Shown: positions 45,340-57,284 of the stretch, piece by piece
Position numbering within the stretch: the stretch's first letter is position 1
Layout of the letters: each line of letters starts with the position of its first letter
DNA from: Isoetes taiwanensis
Lineage: Eukaryota; Streptophyta; Lycopodiopsida; Isoetales; Isoetaceae
Direction of reading: 5' to 3'
Length of the DNA stretch: 64,000 nt
Assembly: GCA_021234155.1 (NCBI GenBank)
Contig: JAJEKV010000167.1
Span: 560,145-624,144 of the forward strand
Notes under the pieces: model-generated
What the model saw: only the letters and a program-made list of their open reading frames with translations
Database searches by the model: none
What the model was told of the DNA's origin: nothing
Translations under genes and position numbers: made by a program

Positions 45340-46505
45340 TCTATGCTCTCTCCTCTCTCTTCTTTGTCTCTCCTCTCTCCTTGCTCTCTCTCTTCCATCC
45401 TTCTTCTCTCTCTTCTCTCTCCTCCCTTGCTCCCTTCTCTCTCTCTCTCTTTCTTTCTCTCTCTCTCTTTTTCTCTCTCATCCCTCTCTTCTCTCTCTCA
45501 TTCCTCTCCTCTCTCCTCCTCTCCTCCTCTCTTCTCTCTCTCTCCTCTCTCCTCTCTCCTCTCTCTCTCCTATCTCTCTCCTCTCTCTCTTTTCTCCCCT
45601 CTCTCTATCTCCTCTCTCTCCTCCTCCCTCTATCTCCTCTTTCTCTAACTCCTATTTCTCTTCTCTCTCTCTGTTTCTCTCCTTTCTCTCTACCTTTCTC
45701 TTTCTTTTCTATTTCTCTCTCTCCTCTCTCTCTCCTATCTCTCTCTCTCTCTCCTCCCTCTCCTCCTCTCCTCCTCTCTCTCTCTCTCTCTCTCTCTCTC
45801 CTCCTCTCTCTTTTTCTCCCCTCTCTATCTCTTATCTCTCTCCTCTCTCTATCTCCTATTTCTCTATCTCCTATTTCTCTCCTCTCTCTCTATTTCTCCC
45901 CTCTCTCCCTCCTCTCTCTTCTCCCTATCTTCTCTCTCCTCTCTCTCTCTTCTCCCCCTCTTTCTCCCTCCTCTCTCTCTCTCCTCCTCTCTCTCCCCTC
46001 TCTCTCCTCTCCCCCTCTCTTTTTCCTCCTTCCCTCTCTCTCTCCTCTCTCTTTTTTTCTCTCCTCTCTCCCTCCTCTCTCTTCTCTTTCTTTCCTCTCT
46101 CCTCTCTCTTCTTTCCTCTCTCTCTCTCTCTTCTCTCTCTCCCCTCTTCCTTTGTCTATCTTCTCTCTCCTCTCTCTTCTTTTCCTCTCCTCTCTCTCTC
46201 TCTCTCTCCCCTCTCCTCTCCTCTTCCCTCTCCTCTCTTCTTCCCCTCTCTCTCTTTCTCTCTCCTCTCTCTCTCATCTCTCTTCTTTCCCTCTCTCTCT
46301 CCTCTCTCTTCCTTCTTTCTTCTCTCTCTTCTCTCTCCTCCTCCTCTCTTTCTCTCTCCTCTCTCTTTCTTTCTCTCTCTTCTCTCTCTCTCCCCTCTCC
46401 CTCTGTCTCTATTCTCTCTCTTCTTTGTCTCTCCTCTCTTTTTGCTCTCTCTCTCCTCTCTCTTCATCCTTCTTCTCTCTCTTCTCTCTCTTCTCTCTCT
46501 CCTCC

Positions 46506-46551
<46 letters not shown>

Positions 46552-46965
46552 CCTCTTCCCTCTCTCTTCTCTCTCTTCTCTCTCTCATCCCTCTCCTCTC
46601 TCCTCCCTCTCCTCTCTTCTCTTTCTCTCCTCTCTCCTCTCTCCTCTCTCCTCTCTCTCTCCTCCTCTCCTCTCTCTCTCTTTCTCCCCTCTCTCTCTCT
46701 CCTCTCTCCTCTCTCTCCTCTCTCTCTCTCTCCTCTCTCTCCTCTCTCTCTCTCCTCTCTCTCCTCTCTCCCCTCTCTCTCTTCTCTCTCTCCTCTCTCC
46801 TCTCTCCTCTCTCTCTCTCCTCTCTCTCTCCTATCTCTCTCCTCTCTCTCTATTTCTCCCCTCTCTCTATCTCCTATCTCTCTTCTCTCTCTATCTCCTA
46901 TTTCTCTATCTCCTATCTCTCTTCTCTCTCTATCTCCTATCTCTCTTCTCTCTCTCCTCTCTCCA
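45150..46965. repeat. CT tract 4
   Basis: 1.8 kb of C and T with occasional A and G (tatctcctatctctc blocks towards 46,850). Ser/Leu-rich frames of up to 679 codons cross it; all rejected. Confidence 0.95.
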
Positions 46966-46994
46966 AACCCCCCACCCTATCTCTCTATCTGAGT

Positions 46995-47560
46995 TTTTAC
47001 AAAGTTTAAGCAAACTTTCTATTTTTAGACTGAAACTTTCTATTCTTAGACTGAGGTGCTTACCCTAGAGCATCCCTATCAACATTCTAGCACATTCTAT
47101 TTTGAGCATTTGCAATGTTTCAAAAACTTTCTATTTTTTGATTGAGGTGCTTACCCATGAGCATCTGCAACATTCCATAACATTCTATTTTGAGCATTTG
47201 CAAAGTTTCAAAAAACTTTCTATTTTTAGACTGAAACATTCTATTTTTAGACTGAGGTGCTTACACATGAGCACCTGGAACATTCAAAAACATTCTATTA
47301 TGAGCATTTGCAAAGTTTCAAAAAACTTTCTATTTTAGGCCCTCTGTCTTTCTATTTTTAGGCTGAGGTGCTTGCCATGAGCACACAACATTCCACAACA
47401 TTCTATTGTGAGCATTTGCAAAGTTTCAAAAAAACTTCTATTTTTAGACTGAAAGTTTCTATTTTTAGACTGAGGTGCTTACTCATGAGCATCTGGAACA
47501 TTCTAGGACATTCCAAGAGATTCTAGAACATTCTAGAACATCCTAGAGTATCCTTGAATT
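46995..47560. repeat. Heat-shock-like satellite array 1
   Basis: Repeats of about 80-110 bp built from (c)ataacattctattttgagc, atttgcaaagtttcaaaaaa, ctttctatttttagactg and aggtgcttacccatgagcat. The end, 47,496-47,541, has ten GAA/TTC-type modules in exact 5-bp phase (47,496, 47,501, 47,506 and so on); seven fit perfectly. Every unit contains at least one aacattct half-site. Confidence 0.8.
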
Positions 47561-47564
47561 AATT

Positions 47565-47835
47565 AGGCCCCAGCCTTAACTAAGCATGGACTTCTTATTA
47601 TTTTAAGAAAAGACTGGTTGGTCTAGTGGTAAGGGTGGGGGGTTTGGGGGGCAATGTCCAGGGTTCGAGTCCCTGGTAAACCAAAAAAATTTTGTCCACC
47701 AAACTTGGGAGCTTTTGAGAGGCCAAGGCCCACGGACGGCCGAGATCGCGCCACGTGGCGCCTCCTTTACCGTCGGATGGGCCGGATTTACTCACTCACT
47801 CACTCACTCACGGACGCTATTTCTTTATTATATAA
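47565..47835 (+). repeat. Pol III box module 3
   Basis: A box TGGTCTAGTGG at about 47,619-47,629 and B box GGTTCGAGTCC at about 47,662-47,672. Tail tcactcactcactcacgg and ttctttattatata, then directly the Helitron CTAG at 47,836. Confidence 0.75.
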
Positions 47836-47872
47836 CTAGAAAAGGGCCCGGCCTGACGGCCGGGCCCTTTCT
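47836..47872 (-). repeat. Helitron 3' terminus 3: CTAG plus hairpin
   Basis: CTAG 47,836-47,839; hairpin core gggcccggcc, loop tgac, ggccgggccc at 47,844-47,867. Identical in core to terminus 1 at 41,633, which shows recent common origin. Confidence 0.85.
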
Positions 47873-47939
47873 TCCCTTCCGGCTCCTTCCTTCGGCCTCC
47901 GGCCGGCCTCGCCTCGGTCTGGGCCCATCCACGTGCCCT

Positions 47940-48780
47940 ATCTCCCTCTCTCCTCGCTCTCTTCTCTCTCCTATCTCTTCCCCCTCTCTCTCTCTCTCTC
48001 CCCCTTTCTCTCTTCTCTCTTTTCCCTCTTTTTACCCCCCCTCTCTCTCCTCTCTCTTCTCTCTCCTCTCTCCTCCCTCTCTACCATCTCTCCCCTCTCC
48101 TCTCTTTCCTCTTCTCTCTCTCTTGTCTTTCTCTCGAACATTCTAGCCCTTTTTTCCTTCTCTCTCTCCTCTTCTCTCTTCTCTCTCCTCTCTCTCTCCC
48201 ATCTCTCTCCCCCTCTATCTTTCCCTCTTCTCTCTCTAGCTTTATTCTAGAACATTCTAGAAGGTGCCCTCCCTCTCTCCTCTCTCTTCTTTCCCCTCTT
48301 TCTCTTTCAGCTCTCCTTTCTCTCTTCTCTACCATTTCTCTGTCTCTCCCCCTTTTCTCTCTTCTCTCTCTCCCCTTTTTCCTTCTCTATCTCCTATCTC
48401 TCTCCTCTCTCTCTATTTCTCCCGTCTCCCTATCTTTCTTCCTCTCTTCTCCCTTCTCCCTCTCTTCTCTCTCTCCCCTCTCTCTTTCTTGCTCTCTCCC
48501 CTCTTTTCTCTCTCTTCTCCCTCCTCTCTTTCTCTCTTTTTGCCTCTCTCTCTCTCCCCCTTCTCTTCCCTCTCTCTTCTCTCTTTCCTCTCTCCTCTCT
48601 GCTCTCCTCTCTCTCTCCTCCCTCCTCTCTTTCTCCCTCCTCTCTCTTTGTCTATCCCTCTCTTCTCTCTCTCCCCTCTCTCTCTCTCTTCTCCTCTCTT
48701 CTTTCTCTCTCTTCTCCTCTCTTCCCTCCCCTCTCTTCTCTCTCTCTCCTCCCTCCTCTCTCCTCTCCTCTCCTCACCCC
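47940..48780. repeat. CT tract 5
   Basis: Pyrimidine tract with several internal ttctagaacattctagaagg-like patches (48,134-48,150 and 48,244-48,265) that repeat the HSE-like core. Confidence 0.9.
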
Positions 48781-48784
48781 TTTT

Positions 48785-48925
48785 ATCATTGACACATACT
48801 CATACATGCCCATGAGGCCACATCTACTACCTCTACTACCAATTCTAAAGTATGTCAATTCTAAAGTATCACCCATGTGAAGCTTACACACACCCATCAT
48901 TGCTACCAATTCCAAAGTATCACCT
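48785..48925. repeat. TACCAATTC module, copy 1
   Basis: Words taccaattc(t/c)(a)aaagtat, gtcaattctaaagtatcacc, catgtgaagcttacacacac and ctactacctctactaccaat. Related blocks lie at 52,745-53,100, 53,630-53,765 and 58,235-58,720. Always found between a CT tract and an HSE-like array, or near a Helitron end. Nature unknown. Confidence 0.7.
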
Positions 48926-48939
48926 CCAGAATATTCTAT

Positions 48940-49985
48940 TTTGAGCATTTGCAAGGTTTCAAGAAACTTTCTACTTTTAGATGAGCTGCTTCTAGAGCAT
49001 AGGTGGTTGCCCTATAGCATCTGGAACACTCCAGAACATTCTATTTTGAGTTTTTGCAAAGTTTTAGCAAACTTTTCTGTTTTTAGACTACTGTACTTTC
49101 TATTTTTAGGGTGAGATGCTTACCCTAGAGCATCTGAAACATTCTAGGACATTCTATTTGAGTTTTTACAAAGTTTAAGCAAACTTTCTACTTTTAGACT
49201 GAAACTTTCTATTTTTAGACTGAGGTGCTTACCTTTAAGCATTTGCAACATTCCAGAACATTCTATTTTGAGCATTTGCAAAGTTTTAAAAAACTTTCTA
49301 TTTTTAGATTGAGGTGTTTACGCATGAGCATCTGCAATATTCCATAACATTCTATTTTGAGCATTTGCAAAGTTTCAAAAAACTTTCTATTTTTAGACTG
49401 AAACTTTCTATTTTTAGACTGAGGTGCTTACCCATGAGTATCTGGAACATTCCAGAACATTCTATTTTGAACATTTGCAAAGTTTCAAAAAATCTTCTAT
49501 TTTTTTACTGAAACTTTCTTTTCTTGGGCCCCTCTGCTTACCCATGAGCACCTGGAACATTCCATAACATTCTATTTTGAGCATTTGCAAAGTTTCAAAA
49601 AAACTTCTATTTTTAGGTAGGCCCATTCATTTACAAAGTTTCAAAAACTTTCTATTTTAGATTGAAACTTTCTATTTTTAGGCTGAAGGTGCTTACCCAT
49701 GAGCATCTGGAACATTCCAGAACATTCTATTTTGAACATTTGCAAAGTTTCAAAAACCTTCTATTTTTAATTTGAAACATTCTATTTTTAGGCGAGGTGC
49801 TTACCCATGAGCATCTCGGAACATTTCACAACATTCTATTTTGAGCATTTGCAAAGTTTTAAAAAAAACTTCTATTTTAATTTGAAACTTTCTATTTTAG
49901 ACAACATGAGCATCTCTCTCATTCTAGGACATTCAAGAGATTCTAGAACATTCTAGAACATCCTAGAGTATCCTTGAATTAATTA
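48940..49985. repeat. Heat-shock-like satellite array 2
   Basis: About nine units of 90-155 bp. Several contain GGAACATTCCAGAACATTCT (49,443-49,462 and 49,709-49,728), four perfect nGAAn modules in a row. The array ends with a longer in-phase run at about 49,916-49,962, followed by ccttgaattaattaa and module 4. Confidence 0.8.
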
Positions 49986-49989
49986 ACCC

Positions 49990-50237
49990 TCTTTAACTAA
50001 GCATGGACTTCCTATTATTTCAAGAAAAGGCTGGTTGGTCTAGTGGTAAGGGTGGGGGTTTGGGGGCAATGTCCGGGGTTCAAGTCCACTCTAAACCAAA
50101 AAAATTTTGTCCTGAAACTTGGGGGCTTTTGGGGGCCAAGGCCCCGACTTCCTCTCAAACCACGTCCGCCTCCTCCACCTCCTCCGGATGGGCGTGGAAT
50201 ACTCTCTCACTCCTCCCTTTCTCTTCTTTCTGTTAGA
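49990..50237 (+). repeat. Pol III box module 4, then decayed Helitron end
   Basis: A box TGGTCTAGTGG at about 50,036-50,046 and B box GGTTCAAGTCC at about 50,078-50,088. The 3' part is mixed with CT-rich sequence. Then ctag at 50,238 without a hairpin, so this terminus is decayed. Confidence 0.65.
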
Positions 50238-50598
50238 CTAGAAAACCTTCTATTTCTCTTCTCTTTTCTCTTTCTCCCTTTTAAGGCCTCCCCTCAGCTC
50301 TCTCCTCTCCTCTCTCATTTTTAGGCCCACCCATGTTCCCCTATCTCCTTCTCTTCCCTCTCTTTCTCTCTCCTCTCTCTCTCTCATCTCCATTTCTCTC
50401 TCTCTCTTTTCTTTTCTCTTCTCTCTATCCTCTCCCCTCTGTCTCTTCTTCTCTCTCCTCTCTCTTCTTTTCTCTCTCTCCTCTCTTCTCTCTTTTCTCT
50501 CCTCTCTCCTCTCTTTCTCCTCCTCTCTTCTCTTCTCTTTCTCTTTCCCTCTCCCTCTCTCCCTCTCTATCCTCTCTCCTCTTTCCTCTCTCTCTCTC

Positions 50599-50667
<69 letters not shown>

Positions 50668-50735
50668 TCTCTCTCTCTCCTCTCTCTCTATCTCTCCTCT
50701 CTCTCTCTTTTCTCCCCTCTTTCTCTATCTTTTCT

Positions 50736-50801
<66 letters not shown>

Positions 50802-51106
50802 CTCTTTCCTTCTCTTCTCCTATCTCTCTCCTCTCTCTCTCTCTCTTTCTCCCCTCTTTCTCTCTATCTTTCTCTTCTCTTTCCTCTCTCTCTTTCTCTC
50901 TCTCTCTTTTCCCTCTCTCTCTTCTCTCTCCTCTCTCTTCCCTCTCTCTCCTTTTCTTTTCCTCTCTCCTCCTCTCTCCTTCCCTTCTCTCTTTTTGTTT
51001 CTCTCCTCTCTCTTCCTCTCTCCTCTTCTCTCCCCCCCTCTCTCTCTCCCCATCTCTCTATCCTCTCTCTCTCTCCCCCTCTCTTCTCTCTCTCTCTCTT
51101 TTGTCT

Positions 51107-51155
<49 letters not shown>

Positions 51156-52735
51156 CTCTATCTCTTCTCTCTCTTCTCCCTTGTCTCTCATCTCCTCTCT
51201 CCTCTCTCCTCTCTCTTTCTCCTCTCTCTCTTTCTCCTCTCTTCTCTCTCTTCTTCTTCTCTCTCTCTATCTCTCTGTGTCCCCTTTCTTCTTTCTTCTC
51301 TCTCTCTCTCCTCTCTCTCTCTCCATCTCCTCTCTCCCTCTCTCTCTTCCTCTTTCTTCTTCTCTTTCCTATCTCTCTTTTCTCTTCTCTATTTCTCCTC
51401 TCTCTCTATCTCTCCCCTCTCTCTATCTTTTGTCTCTCTCTCCTCTCTCTTTTTCTCCCCCTTTTTTCTCTCTCCTTTCTCTCTCTTCTTTCCTCTCTCT
51501 CTCTCCCCTCTCTCTCTCCTTCCCTTTCTTTTTCTCTCCATTCTCCTTCTTCTCAACCTCTCTCTCCTCTCCTTTACCTCTTCTCCCTTTCTTCTCCCTT
51601 CCCTTTTCCTCCTCTCTCCTCTCCCTCCTTTCTCCTTTCTCTATCTCCTTCTCTCTCTCTACTCTCTTTCTCTCTCCTCTCTCTTTTCCTCTCCTTTCTT
51701 CTTTCCTCCTCTCCTTTGCATCTCTTCTCCCACTCTCTCTTCTCTTTCTCTTCTCTCTTTTTACACCATTCCACGGCACCCACTCATCCTCTCATCTCCT
51801 CTCCTCTATCTCTCTCAACCCGCCCCTTCTTTTTGTAGTCTTCCTCTTCTCTCCTCCCTCTCCCTCCTTCTTTGGGCCCCATTGGCACTATGGGGAGCCC
51901 TTCCCTTTTCTAGCATCTCTCTCTCCTCTCTTTCATTTCTCAGCTTTCTCTCCCCTTCTCTCTGTACTCTCTATTCTCTCTCCTCTCTCTTCTATCTATT
52001 CTCTCTCCTCTCTCTTCTCTCTCCTCCCCTTTCTTGTCCCTCCTCTCTCCTTTTCTCTTCTCCCTATCTCTCTCTCTCCTCTCTTTCTTCTCTCTTCTCT
52101 CTTTTCTCTCCCATCCTCCTCTCCATTACCATCTCTCTCTTCTCTCTCTCCTCTCTTCCTCTCCCTTCTCCTTTTCTCTCTATACTCTCTATTCTCTCTT
52201 CTCTATCTCCTCCTCATCTCTCTCTCCTCCCCTCTCTCCTCTCTTCCCTTCTCTCTCTCTCCTTTCTCTTCTCTCTTTTCTCTCTCTGTCTTCTTCTCTC
52301 TTCTCTTGTTTTCTCTCTTTTCTCTCCCCCTCTCTTTCTTTTCCCCATCTTCTCTCCCTCCTCTCTCTTGTCTCTCTTCTCTTCCCTCTCCCCTCTCATC
52401 TCTCTCTCTCTCTCCTCTCTCTTTCCTCATCTCTCTCTCCCCTCTTCTCTCTATCTTCTCTCTCTCTATGTATTTCCTCTCTGTCTCCCCTTTCTCTCTC
52501 CTCTCTCCTCTCTCCTCTTTCCCTTCTCTCTCTTCTCCTTCTTCTCCCCTTTCTCTCTCCCCTCTCTTCTCTTCCCCTTCTTTCTCTTCTCCTCCTCTCT
52601 CTCTCTTTCCCCCTTTTTCCATCTCTCTCCTCCTCTATTTCTCCTCTTTCTCTATCATTTCTCTCTCTCTCATTTCCTCATCTTCTCTCCTCTCTCTCCT
52701 CTCTCTTCTCTCTCTCTTTCTCTCTTCCCCTCTCT
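50238..52735. repeat. CT tract 6 (with decayed Helitron 3' terminus 4 at 50,238)
   Basis: 2.5 kb of pyrimidines with runs of (CT)n up to about 45 bases near 50,605 and 50,745. Some human-made-looking purity reflects low complexity. Ser/Leu-rich frames of over 500 codons are not genes. Confidence 0.93.
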
Positions 52736-52744
52736 AAAGTTTTT

Positions 52745-53100
52745 ATCCATAAAAGCCTGCTTACACCTACTGCCATGCAAGTCCATATACACATGCCCTA
52801 CTACCAATTCTAAAGTATGACTCATTGAGAAGGACATTACCAATTCCAAAAAATCACCTATTTTACTTACTCACATCTCTTGCACTCATGGTATTTCACG
52901 GTCTTATTCACACATACTACTCAACCCTCTATTCCATTGCCATTAAAGTATCATTCATGAGGTAACATACTCACACATGCCCATGAGGGTCACATCTACT
53001 ACATCTACTACCAATTCTAAAAGTATGTCAATTCTAAAAGTATCACCCATGTAAAGCTTACACACACCCATTCACACTTACTACCAATTCCAAAGTATCA
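52745..53100. repeat. TACCAATTC module, copy 2
   Basis: Contains actaccaattctaaagtatg, acattaccaattccaaaaaa, catgaggtaacatactcaca and cacatctactacatctacta. Same family as 48,785-48,925. Confidence 0.7.
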
Positions 53101-54530
53101 TCTCTAGAATATTCTATTTTGAGCATTTGCAAGGTTTCAAGAAACTTTCTACTTTTAGGCGGGGTGCTTCTAGAGCATAGGTGGTTGCCCTATAGCATCT
53201 AGAACGCCCTAGAACATTCTATTTTGAGTTTTTTAAAGTTTTAACAAACTTTTCTACATTTTTGAACCTTCTTAGTACTTTCTATTTTTAGGCTGGGAGA
53301 TGCCTACCCTAGAGCATCACAGAAACATTCTAGGACATTCTATTTGAGTTTTACAAAGTTTAAGCAAACTTTCTATTTTAGACTAAAACTTTCTATTCTT
53401 GGGCGGGGTGCTTACCTTTGAACATCTGTAATATTCGAGAAAATTCTATTTTGAGCACTTGCAAAGTTTCAAAAACTTTCTATTTTTGGATTGGTGTTTT
53501 ACCCATGAGCATACGCAACATTCCGAACATTCTATTTTGAGCATTTGCAAAAGTCTTAAAAACTTTTTATTTTAAATGAAACTTTCTATTTTTAGGCTAA
53601 GGTGCTTTGCCATGAGGCATTGCAACATTTCATGAGTAACATACTCATACATGCCCATGAGCACAATTCTAAAATATTCAATTCTAAAAGTATCACCCAT
53701 GTGAAGCACGCTTTTTACCATTATACCCATCACGCCTACCAATTCCAAAATCACCTCCGAATATTCTATTTTTGAGCATTTGTAAAGTTTCAAGAAACTT
53801 TCTATTTTTTAGGCCCGGTGCTTCTAGAGCATAGGTGGTTTCTAGCCCTATAGCATTTAGAACATTCTAGAACATTCTATTTTGAGTTTTTTGCAAGTTT
53901 TTAGCAAACTTTTTGTTTTAGACTACCTTATTTTCTATTTTTATTTGAGATGCTTACCTTAGTATTTGCAACATTCTAGGACATTCTATTTTGAGCATTT
54001 AAAGTTTTAGAAAAACTTTCTATTTTTGGTAACTTTACGGGCCCTTTGCAATTCCATAACATTCTATTTGCTTTGAGCATTGCAACATTCACAACATTCT
54101 ATTTTGAGCATTTGCAAAGTTTCAAAACTTTCTATTTTTAGGATTGAAGGTGTTCGCCCATGAGCAACATTCCATAACATTCTATTTTAGAGCATTTGCA
54201 AAGTTTCAAAAAACTTTCTATTTTTTAGACATTCTAAACTTTCTATTTTTAGGCGGGGTGACACCCATGAGCACTCTAAAACATTCAGTATTCTAGAACA
54301 TCCCTGAACATTTGCAAGTTTCAAAAAAACCCTTAACTATTTTTAAGTCGACTTTCTATTTTTAAGAAAAAGTGGTCTTACCGCGAGCACACCAGAACAG
54401 GCAATGTCATTCTATTTCGTGCATTTGCAAAGTTTCCAAAACTTGGGATTTTGAGGCCAACTTTCTATTTTTAGCCCGCGTGCTTACTCATGAGCATGGG
54501 GAACATTCTTAGCTCACTCATTCAAGAGAC
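53100..54530. repeat. Heat-shock-like satellite array 3
   Basis: Diverged units with attctattttgagcatttg, agtttcaaaaactttctat and (g)aacattctagaacattct (about 53,857-53,875). One TACCAATTC block interrupts it at 53,630-53,765. Older than arrays 1 and 2 by sequence spread. Confidence 0.75.
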
Positions 54531-54639
54531 GGGGCGAACATTCTTTCTTTGCTCCTTTCCTCGCTTAATTAGGCCCGACCTGCGCCTCCATTTGGGCGAC
54601 CCGTGACCTATGGACTCTCCTCTTGTTTCAAGAAAGGTT

Positions 54640-57250
54640 GGTCTAGTCTCTCTCCTCTCTCCTTTGGGGGCAGTGTTCTCCTTTCTTCTCTCTCCTCCCT
54701 CCTCTCCTTCTCCTCCTTCTCTCCTTTCTTCTTTCAAGGCTCTCCTCTCTCAGATTCTCCCCTCTCTCTATCTCCTCTCTCTCCCCACCGTCCAGATGGT
54801 CTCTCTACTCTCCTCCGCACCCATCTCTCTTCTCGAGCAGTTTCTCACCTCTCCTCTCTTTTTTCTTATATAGAGACTATCTTTTCTCTCTCGTCTCTCC
54901 TCTCTCTTCCCTCTCCTTTTCTCTCTTCCGGCCCTGTCTCTGCGCCTCGGTTTGGGCCCACCTTTGCCCCTATCTCCATCTCTCCTTTCTCTCTCTTCTC
55001 CTCTCTTCTCTCCTCCTTCTCTCTCTCTCCTCTCCTCTCCTCTCTTCTTTCCCTCTCTCTCTCTCTCTTTCCTCTTCTCTCCTCTCTCCTCCTCCTCTCT
55101 TTCTTTCTCCTCTCTCTCTTTCTCTCTCCCTCTCCCTCCTCTCCTCTCTCTCCCTCTCTCTTCTTTGTCTCTCCTCTCTCCTTCTCTCTCCCCCCTCTCT
55201 TCCATCCTTCTTCCTTCTCTCTCTCTCTATCTTTCTCTCTCCTCTCTTTCTCTCTCATCCCTCTCGTTTCTCTCTCATTCCTCTCTCCCCTCCTCCTCCT
55301 CTCTTCTCTCTCCTCCCCCTCTCCTCTCTCCTCTCTCTCCTCCCTCTCCTATCTCTCCTCTATTTCTCCTCTCTCTCTGTCTCCCCTCCTCTCCTCCCTC
55401 CTCTTCTCCTATTTCTCTAACTCCTATTTCTCTTCTCTCTCTCCTTTCTCCCCTTTCTCTCTCCTTTTCTCTCTCTTTCCATTTCTCTCTCTCTCATCTC
55501 TCTCTCTCTCCTCTCTCTCTTTTTCCTCTCTCTTCTCCTCTCTCTCTTTCTCCCATCTCTGTATTTCTCATCTCCTCTTTCTCTCCTCTCTCTCTATCTC
55601 TCCCTCTCTCCCTCTTCTCCCTCCTCTCTCTCCTCTCTCTCTCTCTTCTCTCTCTTCTATCTCTTCTCTCTCTCTCTCTATCTTCTCCCCTCTTTCTCCA
55701 TCTCTCTCTCCCCTCCTCTCTCTCCCCCTCTCTTTCCCCTCTCTCTCTCCATCCTCCCCTCTCTCCTCCTCTCTCTTTTCTCTCTTCTCTCCCTCCTCTC
55801 TCTCCCCTCTCTCTCTCTCCCACATCTTTCCTCCTTCCCTCTCTCTCCTCTCCTCTTTTTCTCTCCTCTTTCCTTCTCTCTCTTCTCTTTCTTCCCATCT
55901 CTCTCCTCTCTTCTTTCCTCTCTCTCTCTCTCTCTTCTCTCTCCCCTCTTTCCTTTGTCTATCTTCTACTCTCCTCTCTCTTCTCTTCCTCCTCCTCTCT
56001 CTCTATCTCTCTTCCCTCTCCTCTCCTCTTCCTCTCCTCTCTTTCTCTCTCCTCTCCTCTCTCTATCTCTCTTTCTCCTCTCTCTCTTCCTCTTTCTTTC
56101 CTTTCTCTTCTCTCTCTCCCTCCTCTCTTTCCCCTCTCTCCCTCTTTGTTTCTCTCTTCTCTCTCTCCCCTCTTTCCCTCTCTCTCTATTCTCCCATGCC
56201 TCTTTCTCTCTCCTCTCTCCTTGCTCTCCTCTCTCCTCTCTCTTCCTCTCTTCTTCTCTCCTTCTCTCTCCCTGTCTTTCCCTCTCTCTCTCTCTTTCTC
56301 TCTCCTCTCTGTCTTTCTCTTTCTCTATCTCCTCATCTGTCTTCTCTTTCTCTCTCTCTTCTCTCCCTCTTCCCTCTCTTTGAGGTCTCTCTCATCCCTC
56401 TCCTCTCCCAAAAAATCCTCCCTCTCTCTCCTTTCTCCTCTCTCCTCCTCTCCTCCTCTCTCCTTTCTCTCCTATCTCTCCTCTCTCTCCTCCCTCTCCT
56501 CTCTTCTCTCTCTCCTCTCTTCTCTCCTCTCCTCCTCCTCTCTCTTCTCTCTTCCTCTCCTCCCTCTTCCTTTGTCCTATCTTCTCTCTCCTCTCTCTTC
56601 TTTTTCTCCTCCTCCTCTCTCTCTCCTCTCCCCTTCCCTCTCTCTTCTTCCCTCCTCTTTTTCTCTCTCCTCCCTCTCATCTCTTCTCCTCCTCTCTCTT
56701 CCCTCTTTCTTCTTTCTCTTCTCTCTCCTCCCTCCTCTCTTTCTCTCCTTACTCTCTTTTGTTTCTCTCTCTCATTCTCTCTTCTTTTGTCTCCTCCTCT
56801 CTCCTCTTGCTCTCTCTCTCCTCTCTTCCATCCTTCTTCTCTCTGTTAGTCTCCTCCATGTCCCTTCTCCTCTCTCTCTATCTTTCTCTCTCCTCTCTAT
56901 CTCTTTCTCTCTCTCTCTCTCTTTCTCTCTCTCTGTGTGTCTTTCTCTTTCTCTCTTCTCTCCTTCTCTCCCTCTTCCTCTCTCTCTCTCTCATCCTCTC
57001 CTCCTCTCCTCTCTCTCTTCTCTCTCTATCTCCTCTCTCCTCTCCTCTCTCTTTCCTCTCTCTCTCCTCCTCTCCTCTCTTCTCTCCTCCTCTCTCTTCT
57101 CCTCTCTCCTCTCTCCTCTCTCTCTCTATCTCTCCTCCTCTCTCTTCTTTCTCCCCTACATCTCCTATCTCTCTTCTCTCTCTATCTCCTGTTTCTCTAT
57201 CTCCTATCTCTCTTCTCTCTGTCTCCTATCTCTCTTCTCCTCTCCTCCTC
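54640..57250. repeat. CT tract 7
   Basis: 2.6 kb of pyrimidines, rich in cctcctcctctc and ctctttctctct blocks. Ser/Leu-rich frames of 748 and 781 codons cross it, in two frames at once, so both are artefacts of composition. Confidence 0.93.
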
Positions 57251-57284
57251 TCAAAACCCCCCACCCTATCTCTCTCGGGGTTTT

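Noticed and set aside
44225-50237. True tRNA genes at the A/B box modules
   Set aside because: The A and B boxes are good, but no acceptor stem pairs and no anticodon arm folds; the sequence is a tRNA-derived promoter unit and not a functional tRNA.
42228-56680. Minus-strand Arg/Glu-rich frames in the GA tracts
   Set aside because: Same cause as above. Only the 42,607-43,065 frame has a non-repetitive DNA sequence and a family-like pattern, so it alone was kept.
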